DNA of 64,000 bases from Nitrosomonas sp. sh817 (GCF_030908545.1 NZ_CP133083.1:1550001-1614000), one strand, 5' to 3'; positions 1 to 6,077 are shown, counted from the stretch's first letter. A program made the numbers and translations. The notes: a model not told the origin generated them from the sequence alone.

Positions 1-454
1 CGATGTTGTGTCCGGAATAAACCCCCGAACCATGCGTCAGATCATTCGTTTCGATACGGATTCGCAATCCCTGAATGGTTTCAGCGGCCAGGGTCTGGCC
101 GCCCAAGACAATCTTAAAGCCGTTGTATTCAGGGGGGTTATGGCTGCCGGTCACCATCACGCCGGAATATTGGCATAATTCATGGGCGGCAAAATACAGC
201 ATCGGAGTGGCAACCATGCCGACATCGATGACATTGATTCCGCTTTTTTGGATACCCCGCGCCAACGCTTGCGATAATTCCGGACCGGATAAGCGTCCAT
301 CACGGCCAATCGCGATGGTTGTCAGATTTCTGGCGCGCGCTTCGGAACCGATGGCATGACCGATCTTTTCGACATTCTCGACAGTAACCGTCTTACCAAC
401 GATGCCGCGGATATCATAGGCTTTGAAAATTTCATGGGGAATGACTGGCATCAT
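1..454 (-). CDS. algC: Phosphomannomutase/phosphoglucomutase, N-terminal part (cut by window edge)
   Basis: About 151 codons are present; the gene runs off the left edge. The protein begins MMPVIPHEIFKAYDIRGIVG, the usual opening of the bacterial AlgC/ManB phosphohexomutase family, and carries the catalytic phosphoserine loop TGSHNPPEYNG near residue 107. These enzymes interconvert hexose 6- and 1-phosphates for sugar-nucleotide, LPS and exopolysaccharide synthesis in the cytoplasm. Two adjacent ATG codons (454 and 451) could start it; no strong Shine-Dalgarno sequence is visible. The family call is firm, but mannose versus glucose preference cannot be read from this fragment. Confidence 0.9.
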   Translation of the reverse strand, partial: MMPVIPHEIFKAYDIRGIVGKTVTVENVEKIGHAIGSEARARNLTTIAIGRDGRLSGPELSQALARGIQKSGINVIDVGMVATPMLYFAAHELCQYSGVMVTGSHNPPEYNGFKIVLGGQTLAAETIQGLRIRIETNDLTHGSGVYSGHNI

Positions 455-551
455 GTTAGCAATCCGGTTGAATGATTAATTAATAAAACTTCAATTGTGG
501 TTGATCTAAAACCTTCTGTAAGGCGCAATCTTGCAAAAAGTGTTGATCGTC

Positions 552-755
552 TTAGTGATGCGCAGCGGTGGCTCCGCCCTTGAGGATATATTGTGTACCG
601 CAATATGGACACAATGCTTCACCGGTTGCCTCAATCGGTAAAAAAACCCGCGGATGCGAATTCCATAGCATCATTGCCGGAGTGGGACAGTGCAGCGGCA
701 AGTCTTCTGCCGTTACTTCAACGACCGGTGTTTTATGTTTTGTTTGTTGATTCAT
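552..755 (-). CDS. CHCC-type zinc-finger protein
   Basis: A 67-residue protein with one zinc site made of Cys23, His34, Cys49 and Cys52 (LHCP, SHP, CPYCG). This arrangement fits the zf-CHCC family, which also includes the NDUFS6-type zinc subunit of respiratory complex I. A GGGAGT Shine-Dalgarno lies seven bases before the ATG. It begins 24 bases after the ilvE stop, so the two are probably cotranscribed; ilvE followed by a small zinc-finger gene is a common betaproteobacterial arrangement. Its precise role is unknown. Confidence 0.85.
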   Translation of the reverse strand: MNQQTKHKTPVVEVTAEDLPLHCPTPAMMLWNSHPRVFLPIEATGEALCPYCGTQYILKGGATAAHH

Positions 756-779
756 CTTCGTTACTCCCGTATTTAATGA

Positions 780-1700
780 TTAGACCAAAGTGAGCCAGTT
801 TTCATGATCCTTGGCTTTGCCCTTGACGCAATTGAAAAATAAAGTCTGTATTTTCGCGGTAACCGGTCCGCGCTTACCCGCGCCAATAATGCGATTGTCC
901 AGCTCACGAATCGGTGTCACTTCGGCGGCTGTGCCCGTAAAAAATGCTTCTTCGGCGCAATAGATTTCGTCGCGGGTGATGCGCTTCTCGATGACCGTTA
1001 TTCCCAATTCAGTCGCAAGTTCCATAATCGATGCCCGGGTAATGCCTTCCAAACAGGAGGTTAGATCAGGCGTATACAGTTTGCCTTGTTTCACGATGAA
1101 GATATTTTCACCGGATCCTTCGGCCACGTAGCCTTCGGCATCCAATAACAGCGCTTCGTCATAACCGTTAAGCGCGACCTCTTGATTCGCTAAAATTGAA
1201 TTGGCATACGTTGTCACCGATTTGGCACGGCACATATTAATGTTGACATGATGGCGAGTGAACGAGGAAGTTTTAACACGGATGCCGTTCTCCAGCGCTT
1301 CGGCTCCCAGGTATGTTCCCCAAGGCCAGGCTGCGATCGCTACGTGAACCGATAATGTTCTCGCCGAAAGTCCCATTGCTTCGGCGCCATAGAATGCGAT
1401 TGGGCGGATATACCCGGACGTCAACTTGTTTTGCTTGACCACATCGCACTGCGCTTGCATCAGCGTGGCTTTGTCGTAGGGCATTTTCATCATGAATATA
1501 TGCGCTGAATTGAACAAACGATCGGTATGTTCTTGCAAACGGAAAATCGCCGGACCTTGCGCGGTTTCATAGGCTCGCAATCCTTCAAATACTCCCAACC
1601 CATAGTGTAGGGTATGTGTTAAGACATGCGTATTGGCATCCCGCCAGGGAACCATTTTCCCGTCATACCAGATTACTCCGTCACGGTCAGCCATCGACAT
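780..1700 (-). CDS. ilvE: Branched-chain amino acid aminotransferase
   Basis: A 306-residue class IV PLP-dependent aminotransferase, full length for IlvE. It performs the last step of valine, leucine and isoleucine synthesis, moving the amino group from glutamate to the 2-keto acids. The PLP lysine is Lys160 in MCRAKSV, and the cofactor-binding stretch EGSGENIF is near residue 197. The start is ATG 1700, with GGGAG eight bases upstream. The zinc-finger gene follows directly. A second gene of the pathway, ilvD, is at 26.9-28.5 kb but is not linked to it. Confidence 0.95.
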   Translation of the reverse strand: MSMADRDGVIWYDGKMVPWRDANTHVLTHTLHYGLGVFEGLRAYETAQGPAIFRLQEHTDRLFNSAHIFMMKMPYDKATLMQAQCDVVKQNKLTSGYIRPIAFYGAEAMGLSARTLSVHVAIAAWPWGTYLGAEALENGIRVKTSSFTRHHVNINMCRAKSVTTYANSILANQEVALNGYDEALLLDAEGYVAEGSGENIFIVKQGKLYTPDLTSCLEGITRASIMELATELGITVIEKRITRDEIYCAEEAFFTGTAAEVTPIRELDNRIIGAGKRGPVTAKIQTLFFNCVKGKAKDHENWLTLV

Positions 1701-1798
1701 TCAATTACTCCCGGTAAGTTTCTAAAGGTTCATATTCTAACTTATTTTTCATGCGGCGTTGAATTACCCCGGCTGTTGTGTGTTGAGCAAATAAACTG

Positions 1799-1846
1799 TT
1801 GACGGCGGACAATTACTTTGAAACATCGGGACAAATGATTTGAAAC
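1799..1846 (+). repeat. Left terminal inverted repeat of the 2.18-kb element
   Basis: A 48-base end starting TTGACGGCGG and containing two tandem units, GGACAATTACTTTGAAAC and GGACAAATGATTTGAAAC. It pairs with 3931-3978. Confidence 0.85.
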
Positions 1847-1874
1847 GCAAAAAAATGATGCAGACGTGAATGCG

Positions 1875-2503
1875 TTAGTGATCCCGATACATATATTCAA
1901 TCAAATCACGTATTATTTCTAACAAGCTGCCAGTTGGCAAACCATCGAAAGGATCACCATGGGCTAGTGAATTTCTAAAGCTCACAAGAGTATCACTTCG
2001 TTTTGTACCGTTTTGTTCTTTGTCATCCGAAAAGAGATTAGCAATTACCACACCTTTCGATTTGTTATAAATTGGAAGCACTTCATCGCGAAGACCGTCA
2101 TATTCAACCATAAATCGTAGGCCGGGTAATAAGAATGCATTAGCTCTATTTCCTTTCATATAGTTAGGAGCATTTTCTTTAAGCTCTACCTTCTTCTCTT
2201 TAAACTCGCACCAATACCGATCTCTAAGTGCTAATTCCAGCGCCGCGAAAGCCGCTAATTCACCGGCTTTGATTACGTCATAGCGAACCAAGCCATTAAG
2301 TATAAAGCTTGTGCTCTTTCATATTTAGCGCTTATTGCTTGCGGGATTTTTTTATTCAGCGGAAATCCAGAAATGAATTGATTCCAGTCAGAGTAATGAT
2401 GAAACGCATGAGGTTTAGAAGGATTGCCGGGGCTTGCCCAACATATACAGAGTGGATATTCTCGGGTTTCTGCTATATTCAACAAATCAATACCATGCAT
2501 CAT
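1875..2503 (-). pseudogene. Frameshifted HEPN-like protein gene
   Basis: Two overlapping reading frames look like one gene split by a single-base frameshift near 2290-2310. The upstream part (2503 to 2273, 76 codons) ends in AKYERAQALYLMAWF. The downstream part (to 1875) reads on in the next frame as NGLVRYDVIKAGELAAFAAL. Joined, they give about 200 residues. Near the C-terminus, SFRNSLAHG contains Arg-x4-His, the Rx4-6H motif of HEPN RNase or nucleotide-binding domains common in toxin and defence proteins. I cannot name a family. It is cargo of the surrounding transposon. A sequencing error or programmed frameshifting could also explain the break. Confidence 0.55.
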
Positions 2504-2556
2504 TATTCATCCAATAACATAACGATGCATTACATAGTACCAAATAACGCGAAAAT

Positions 2557-3021
2557 TTAACGCCAGGCTTGTACGGCTTCAGGCCGCTGCTCATAGGCCT
2601 TCTTGATCGGCTTCTGGGGAGTGAAACCCCAACGTGACAGATAGTTGCCTACGCCGCGCACCGACAGCTTGATGCTGTACTCCCGCTCTATCAGTTGCAT
2701 GACCGCCGCCCGATTCCACAGCGCAAATTCCATCTTCAGTTGCTCCGGACGCTTGTCACAAATGATCTTGCGGATGGCTTGTTCCTGCTCCTCTGTCAGT
2801 GACCGCCCTTGACCAGTACGCTTGCCTCGCATCCCTGGCTTCAGGGCGGAAAATCCGCCTTCTTCATACCGATCTATCGCAAACCGAACTGTCGGATACG
2901 AAAGCCCACTGAGCTCAACAATTTGCATCATGCCGTAGCCCTTGCGATGCAACCGCACCACTTGCTTGCGCCGTTCATGCAGTTGCTCCAGCGTCGAATA
3001 TCTTGCGTCGTCTTTTTCCAT
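2557..3021 (-). pseudogene. IS630-family transposase, N-terminal fragment
   Basis: A 154-codon fragment. Its first 150 residues are the helix-turn-helix arm of IS630/Tc1-mariner-like transposases (QVVRLHRKGYGMMQIVELSG, later RRGVGNYLSRWGF-like wHTH sequence ending GNYLSRWGFTPQKP). The protein stops at AVQAWR, where the catalytic DDE domain would begin, and no DDE half is nearby. The element is therefore truncated and inactive. The break is at about 2555, next to the HEPN-like gene. Confidence 0.8.
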
Positions 3022-3187
3022 TTCAACAAGATGGGGGGCGATTCATAAATTTCAAGTATTATTGTGCCGAGTCAATAATATTCGAGAGCGCGTTGGTATG
3101 GATAATCTAACGAATAATCAGCATTTATTGTCCATCATAAGGTTAAAACCACCGGCTTCAGCCGGTCAGCTTTAGCTGCGAGAATAT

Positions 3188-3206
3188 GCCACACAGGAGG
3201 TGTGGC
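3188..3206 (+). promoter_or_regulatory. Hairpin sequestering the tnpA ribosome-binding site
   Basis: GCCACAC pairs with GTGTGGC (7 bp). Together the AGGAG loop and the first stem base hold the Shine-Dalgarno, directly before ATG 3207. In IS200 such a structure is known to keep transposase translation low. The structure is seen directly; its function here is inferred. Confidence 0.65.
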
Positions 3207-3638
3207 ATGGATTATAGATATGGAAGTCATACGGTTTATCAGATTGAATATCATTTTGTATGGGTAACGAAGTATAGATATAAGATTCTGAAGGGAGAAG
3301 TAGCAGAACGAGTACGAGAGTTGGTTCGTCAGACGTGTGAAGCATTTGAAATCGGAATTGTACAGGGTGTAGTAAGTAAGGATCATGTGCATATTCTGGT
3401 GAGTTGTCCGCCGGAGATGGCTCCGAGTGAGATCATGAGGCGGCTAAAAGGACGAACATCGAGCTATCTGTTTGAAGAATTTCCTCACTTGAAGAAGCGG
3501 TACTGGGGAAGGCATTTTTGGGCGCGAGGGTATTTCTGCGTGACAGTAGGTCAGATGACAGAAGAGATGATCAAACAATACTTGGAGCATCATTTTGAGC
3601 CAAATCCAAACGACAATTTTAAAATGGAGCCGGAATAA
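3207..3638 (+). CDS. tnpA: IS200/IS605-family Y1 transposase TnpA
   Basis: A 143-residue HUH-type Y1 transposase that cuts and joins single-stranded ends through a 5'-phosphotyrosine. It shows His60-Val-His62 (KDHVHILVS) and the probable catalytic Tyr125 in EEMIKQYLEHHF. Length and motifs are intact, so it may be active. Start ATG 3207 is preferred over an in-frame upstream ATG because AGGAGG sits just before it. It is the only complete transposase inside the 2.18-kb element. Confidence 0.92.
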   Translation: MDYRYGSHTVYQIEYHFVWVTKYRYKILKGEVAERVRELVRQTCEAFEIGIVQGVVSKDHVHILVSCPPEMAPSEIMRRLKGRTSSYLFEEFPHLKKRYWGRHFWARGYFCVTVGQMTEEMIKQYLEHHFEPNPNDNFKMEPE

Positions 3639-3848
3639 GACGCGTCGTTTAGTCGACGCGTATCCGGACTTTCAGTCCGTAACTCAAACCCACCGGCGAG
3701 GGTTCGTTTGCAGCTTGATCCAGGTATTGAACCTGAGATTCTTATGGGTAGGAAAAAAGTTATGGCTGATGTGACGGTAATATTTGGCTATGACAGTGGC
3801 CGCAATAGGATTCCAAAACTTGTCTTTTTAAGAGAAATTAATGATTAA

Positions 3849-4023
3849 AGAATGCCTTATAAAATCCTTTCGTTAAATTGATTTCACCAAAATCTTGTAA
3901 GCTCATTAAGAATTTCTGAAATAGATAAATGTTTCAGATTGTTTGTCCCAATGTTTCAAAGTCATTGTCCGCCGTCAAAATAGGTTATGAATTTTTTGCA
4001 ATGCTTTAAGCAGTATATTATTA
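3849..4023. other. Non-coding interval with right transposon end
   Basis: No convincing gene lies between the broken gene and the dif site. The interval contains the right inverted repeat of the 2.18-kb element (3931-3978), then 45 AT-rich bases to dif. Confidence 0.7.
3931..3978 (-). repeat. Right terminal inverted repeat of the 2.18-kb element
   Basis: The reverse complement begins TTGACGGCGGACAATGAC and matches 1799-1846 at 43 of 48 positions, including the two tandem GGACAA..TGAAAC units. Confidence 0.85.
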
Positions 4024-4051
4024 ATTTTACATAATACAAATTATACGCAAT
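4024..4051 (-). other. dif: Probable chromosomal dif site (XerCD recombination site), left copy
   Basis: Read on the minus strand it is ATTGCGTATAA, then central TTTGTA, then TTATGTAAAAT. The last block matches the E. coli XerD half-site TTATGTTAAAT at 10 of 11 positions, and the first matches the XerC half-site at 8 of 11. The overall 11-6-11 layout is that of dif. The XerC half and centre are repeated exactly at 5799-5815. dif lies in the terminus region and resolves chromosome dimers with XerC, XerD and FtsK. The identification rests on sequence likeness and on the adjacent XafT-like gene. Confidence 0.8.
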
Positions 4052-4053
4052 TG
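4035..4053 (+). repeat. Left direct repeat (attachment core) of the Xer-dependent element
   Basis: TACAAATTATACGCAATTG is identical to 5799-5817. It covers the dif centre and the XerC arm. Confidence 0.9.
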
Positions 4054-4066
4054 CTTTATACTTTTT

Positions 4067-4103
4067 GCGGAATAGTTTTGTGATTAAAGGCGGAACAGTT
4101 TTG
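4067..4103 (+). promoter_or_regulatory. Direct repeats GCGGAAYAGTTTTG upstream of the element's first gene
   Basis: Two copies, GCGGAATAGTTTTG (4067-4080) and GCGGAACAGTTTTG (4090-4103), are 23 bases apart, about two helical turns. An inverted partial copy (ACTATTCCGCAA, 5032-5043) precedes the second transcription unit of the same element. They are candidate binding sites for one of its HTH proteins; this function is inferred. Confidence 0.5.
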
Positions 4104-4122
4104 CTCTTTTTGGGAGTTAAAA

Positions 4123-4329
4123 ATGTTTTGTTATTTTGTAAATGTGCATTCTTTGCACTACATGAATCTGCTTCGATTTCTCGGATTCAATAGTTTCTGG
4201 ATAAATGTTTTTCTTTGGCTTCCGGTCAAGCTGGCTCTGCTTGAATTGAAATTCAAATATGGGTCTTTAGAAAATTATCTTGAACACTGCGACGAGCAAA
4301 GGAACCGGCGAAATGAAAAAAACGCATGA
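4123..4329 (+). CDS. Small hydrophobic protein of the Xer-dependent element
   Basis: A 68-residue frame with GGGAG six bases before its ATG. It has one strongly hydrophobic stretch (FNSFWINVFLWLPVKLALLE, about residues 23-42) followed by a charged tail ending EQRNRRNEKNA. It could be a small inner-membrane protein. It overlaps the start of the next gene by 17 bases, suggesting a translationally linked unit. I recognise no family, and coding status is moderately supported. Confidence 0.45.
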   Translation: MFCYFVNVHSLHYMNLLRFLGFNSFWINVFLWLPVKLALLELKFKYGSLENYLEHCDEQRNRRNEKNA

Positions 4330-4498
4330 GACCCAATCCGGCCGCCCTGTTCTTGCTCGTAGCTTTGCTGCTAGTCATGGCTTAAGTGTTGGCCAATTCA
4401 TTCACTACTGTAGAACCGGGAAGATTACCGGCGCTCGCTTTGACCGGCATCTATGGCAATGGGTCGTTTATCCACCCTGTAAATTGTTGATTAGGTGA
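4313..4498 (+). CDS. Small putative DNA-binding (excisionase-like) protein
   Basis: A 61-residue product from ATG 4313, with AAAGGA about ten bases upstream; a longer version from TTG 4280 is possible. The stretch LARSFAASHGLSVGQFIHYC followed by RTGKITGARFDRHLWQW has the layout of a MerR/excisionase-type winged helix. That fold often appears in element-borne directionality factors. Its stop overlaps the next gene's start (GTGA), so translation is probably coupled. The function is inferred from fold pattern and context. Confidence 0.55.
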   Translation: MKKTHETQSGRPVLARSFAASHGLSVGQFIHYCRTGKITGARFDRHLWQWVVYPPCKLLIR

Positions 4499-4938
4499 AA
4501 AAATGCAGGAATCGACGCAAACCTTACAGACCTGTCAGTCATGAAAAACTACGTGAAACCCGCATTTTGTCAGGGCTTAGTAAGAAGGAAGCGGCTGAAA
4601 TGCTTCGAGTGACTTACCGCACACTGCACAATTGGGAATCTGGCCGGATTCAAGTGCCCTATGCGGCTTTTAAGCTTCTGCACATTCTAACAGGTTACGA
4701 GCTTCCTAGCGACGCTTGGCGGGGCTGGAGGTTCTCGGGTGATGCCTTATGGTCACCCGAGGGGAAAAAATTCACTGCACCCGATTTAAATTACCTTTCA
4801 CTTACTTTTGCAATGGCTAATCAATGGCGGCTCGAACGGGAGGAAAAACGCAAATCCGGATTACCTCCAGAAAGATCGAATTTGCTGCCCTTTGTCCGGC
4901 CAAAAAATGGGAGGAAAAAAAATTCATCAATCGGCTAG
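4495..4938 (+). CDS. XafT-like (VC1465 family) Xer recombination activation factor
   Basis: A 147-residue protein from GTG 4495. Residues 17-66 form a Cro/XRE-type helix-turn-helix (SKKEAAEMLRVTYRTLHNWE). Residues 70-112 match the DUF3653/VC1465 pattern of filamentous-phage and satellite proteins: WRGWRF, then GDALWSPEGKKF, then LNYLSLTFAMANQWR. XafT of the TLC satellite phage binds and activates XerD, allowing integration at dif without FtsK. The neighbouring dif copies support the same role here. A plain phage repressor of similar build is the alternative. The C-terminus is lysine- and arginine-rich. Confidence 0.75.
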   Translation: MKKCRNRRKPYRPVSHEKLRETRILSGLSKKEAAEMLRVTYRTLHNWESGRIQVPYAAFKLLHILTGYELPSDAWRGWRFSGDALWSPEGKKFTAPDLNYLSLTFAMANQWRLEREEKRKSGLPPERSNLLPFVRPKNGRKKNSSIG

Positions 4939-5093
4939 TAACACTAGTCCGTTCATTCCCATTTTGGGAATTTTTAATACTACCCTGTTTTATGCTTCAT
5001 CAATGACTTAGGTCATTTTCATGGTAAAAATACTATTCCGCAACAAGTCAATGGGTTTGCGGGGTGTTTTTAAGGGCTAAAAAGGAGGGATTT

Positions 5094-5321
5094 TTGACAC
5101 AATTTTTTAGTATTTCCGATGTCGCGGATTTTCTTGAAGTCTCTGAGCGCCGGGTAAGAACTTTACTTGCTCAAGGGCGTATAGCTGGCTTTAAGGACGA
5201 TTCGAATATCTGGCGCATTACCTGCCCTTTGAACATCAAACCGGGCAAGCGTGGGCCTGATCTTCGGGGCTATGCCGTCAGGAAGCTTCAACCGCGACAA
5301 CTGAAGGTTGTACGCGATTGA
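5094..5321 (+). CDS. Small helix-turn-helix DNA-binding protein of the Xer-dependent element
   Basis: A 75-residue product. TTG 5094 is chosen because AAGGAGGG (5082-5089) lies five bases before it. SISDVADFLEVSERRVRTLL followed by AQGRIAGFKDDSNIWRI is a clear excisionase/MerR-like winged helix recognition region. The C-terminus is basic (RGYAVRKLQPRQLKVVRD). It is separated from the XafT-like gene by 155 bases that include the inverted ACTATTCCGCAA box, so it probably has its own promoter. It could be the excision factor or a transcription regulator; I cannot tell which. Confidence 0.65.
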   Translation: MTQFFSISDVADFLEVSERRVRTLLAQGRIAGFKDDSNIWRITCPLNIKPGKRGPDLRGYAVRKLQPRQLKVVRD

Positions 5322-5798
5322 ACAGCCGGGGCGTGATGACGAGGAACGAGGAAGAACGCCACCGGCTGGAACCTTGCTTTAACCCCGTTGTGTACGCTCA
5401 ACGAAGGTTCAGAAATGAAGTAAAACAAAGACTAGCAGCCGATCTTGAAAGAAGGTTCCGAGGCTTGACCTAAGGTCAAACGTAGGAATTCTCAAGTCGG
5501 CGTAAGCGGGTATGTTCCCTGCGCGGCCGCTTCGCGGAGCCGCTGACGGTCTCAACCCCGCCCCTTTGCTAAACCGAACGCATAGCCGGGAGGCTACCGT
5601 AAGGCAGCATCGAGGGCGGGATCGTTGGGACAACGTTGGGACAACTAGAGAACAAAAAAGCAGTTTTGCAGGGAATAAAAATCTTTTTTGTACGTTTTGG
5701 GGGGTGAAATTGTTTCCGCGCTTGTCAGCGTCCGGTTTTGAGTAGGGAAAAATTGATTAATTTATGCAGAATTTTCCGCTTTTTTTAGATTGACTTCG
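5322..5798 (+). other. Hairpin-rich non-coding end of the Xer-dependent element
   Basis: No gene is supported here. Successive inverted repeats are CAGCCGG..CCGGCTG (5323-5368), GAACCTT..AAGGTTC (5369-5410), TTGACC..GGTCAA (5465-5479) and GCGGC..GCCGC with an inner CGC/GCG stem (5523-5542). A tandem pair of GTTGGGACAAC lies at about 5624-5645. Serial hairpins resemble the intergenic regions of filamentous phages, which hold single-strand origins and packaging signals. That role is inferred. Confidence 0.5.
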
Positions 5799-5815
5799 TA
5801 CAAATTATACGCAAT
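5788..5815 (-). other. Right dif-like junction with degenerate XerD arm
   Basis: On the minus strand it has the exact XerC half ATTGCGTATAA and centre TTTGTA, but the XerD half is only 5 of 11 identical to that of the left copy. This is what an integrated element leaves when its own attP lacks a good XerD arm. Confidence 0.75.
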
Positions 5816-5817
5816 TG
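5799..5817 (+). repeat. Right direct repeat (attachment core) of the Xer-dependent element
   Basis: TACAAATTATACGCAATTG, identical to 4035-4053. Confidence 0.9.
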
Positions 5818-6077
5818 GTCGGCGAAGAATTATCAGGCTTTTCGAAGTTATTTATCATTTTTGCTCGATAAGTTTTCAAGCGTTTTTCTGCGTGTATATT
5901 CCACCTGGTAGACAAAGACCGACATAACAAACGCAATTCTTCTGGATCGACGCCTGCTTCAAGCAGGCGTTTTTTTTCCGCTGCAACATATCGGTAGTAT
6001 CGACGCTTTGTAGATTTATTTCGTCGGTGAAATCGAATGAACCAATAAAGGTTCATGAGTTTTGAGAAATCAGACAT
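5805..6077 (-). CDS. Small basic protein whose stop codon lies in the dif XerC arm
   Basis: A 90-residue frame from ATG 6077 (MSDFSKLMNLYWFIRFHRRN onwards), rich in Arg and Lys, with no family I recognise. The last codons AAT TGC GTA TAA are the XerC half of the right dif copy, so before integration this gene would have ended exactly at dif. A perfect inverted repeat AATCCCGAA..TTCGGGATT (6081-6107) stands just before its start and covers the likely ribosome-binding region. A longer N-terminal extension to 6227 is open but would overlap the IS30 end. Confidence 0.5.
   Translation of the reverse strand: MSDFSKLMNLYWFIRFHRRNKSTKRRYYRYVAAEKKRLLEAGVDPEELRLLCRSLSTRWNIHAEKRLKTYRAKMINNFEKPDNSSPTNCV
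5951..5977 (+). terminator. Plus-strand intrinsic terminator inside the minus-strand 90-residue gene
   Basis: CGCCTGC, loop TTCAA, GCAGGCG, then a run of eight T. It would stop plus-strand transcripts leaving the Xer-dependent element, while encoding KKRLLEAG on the other strand. Confidence 0.65.

Larger units (their letters stand above)
3145..3688 (+). mobile_element. IS200/IS605-family insertion sequence
   Basis: A Y1 transposase gene bounded by hairpins instead of inverted terminal repeats, as in this single-strand transposing family. The left hairpin is ACCGGC/GCCGGT with loop TTCA (3151-3166). On the right are an 8-bp hairpin (3640-3661) and a 6-bp hairpin (3665-3679). There is no tnpB. 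Boundaries are approximate and come from the frame continuity of the interrupted gene. Confidence 0.75.
3045..3848 (+). pseudogene. Unknown gene interrupted by the IS200/IS605 copy
   Basis: Upstream of the insertion an open frame reads RVNNIRERVGMDNL and on to RLKPP. Downstream another open frame starts PPARVRLQLDPGIEPEIL, continues MGRKKVMADVTVIFGYDSG and stops at 3848. Both sides share CCACCGGC in the same codon phase (3149 and 3690), so removing about 541 bases restores a continuous frame of at least 80 codons. I do not recognise the protein. Its 5' end is lost against the IS630 fragment. Confidence 0.45.
1799..3978. mobile_element. Non-autonomous transposon with 48-bp terminal inverted repeats
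   Basis: Bases 1799-1846 and the reverse complement of 3931-3978 match at 43 of 48 positions and begin TTGACGGCGGACAAT. Each end holds two tandem units of about 21 bases of the form GGACAAT..CTTTGAAACAT. Repeated transposase-binding units at the ends are typical of Tn7/TniA-like and IS21-like elements. No transposase of such a family lies inside. The interior holds only a frameshifted HEPN-like gene, an IS630 fragment, an IS200/IS605 copy and a broken gene. No clear target duplication is seen. The repeats are direct observation; the family assignment is inference. Confidence 0.75.
4035..5798 (+). mobile_element. Xer-dependent integrated element (IMEX) with a XafT-like gene
   Basis: A 1,764-bp segment flanked by the 19-base direct repeat TACAAATTATACGCAATTG (4035-4053 and 5799-5817). 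This repeat is the centre plus XerC half of dif. It carries four small plus-strand reading frames and a hairpin-rich non-coding tail. The layout equals the product of integration of a small circular element at dif: a full dif is rebuilt on the left and a junction with a degenerate XerD arm lies on the right. The TLC satellite phage of Vibrio cholerae, which encodes the Xer activation factor XafT, is the characterised relative. No replication initiator or coat gene is visible, so it may be a minimal or decayed satellite. Confidence 0.75.

Noticed and set aside
75..359. Plus-strand open frame opposite the phosphomannomutase fragment
   Set aside because: It lies antisense to a clearly conserved enzyme and has no family likeness.
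2942..3175. Plus-strand frame spanning the IS630 fragment and the left IS200 hairpin
   Set aside because: As a whole it is a chance fusion; only its middle (3045-3150) appears to be part of the interrupted gene.
4035..5817. tRNA-associated integration site explanation for the direct repeats
   Set aside because: No tRNA gene or integrase is present; the repeat matches the dif centre and XerC arm instead.
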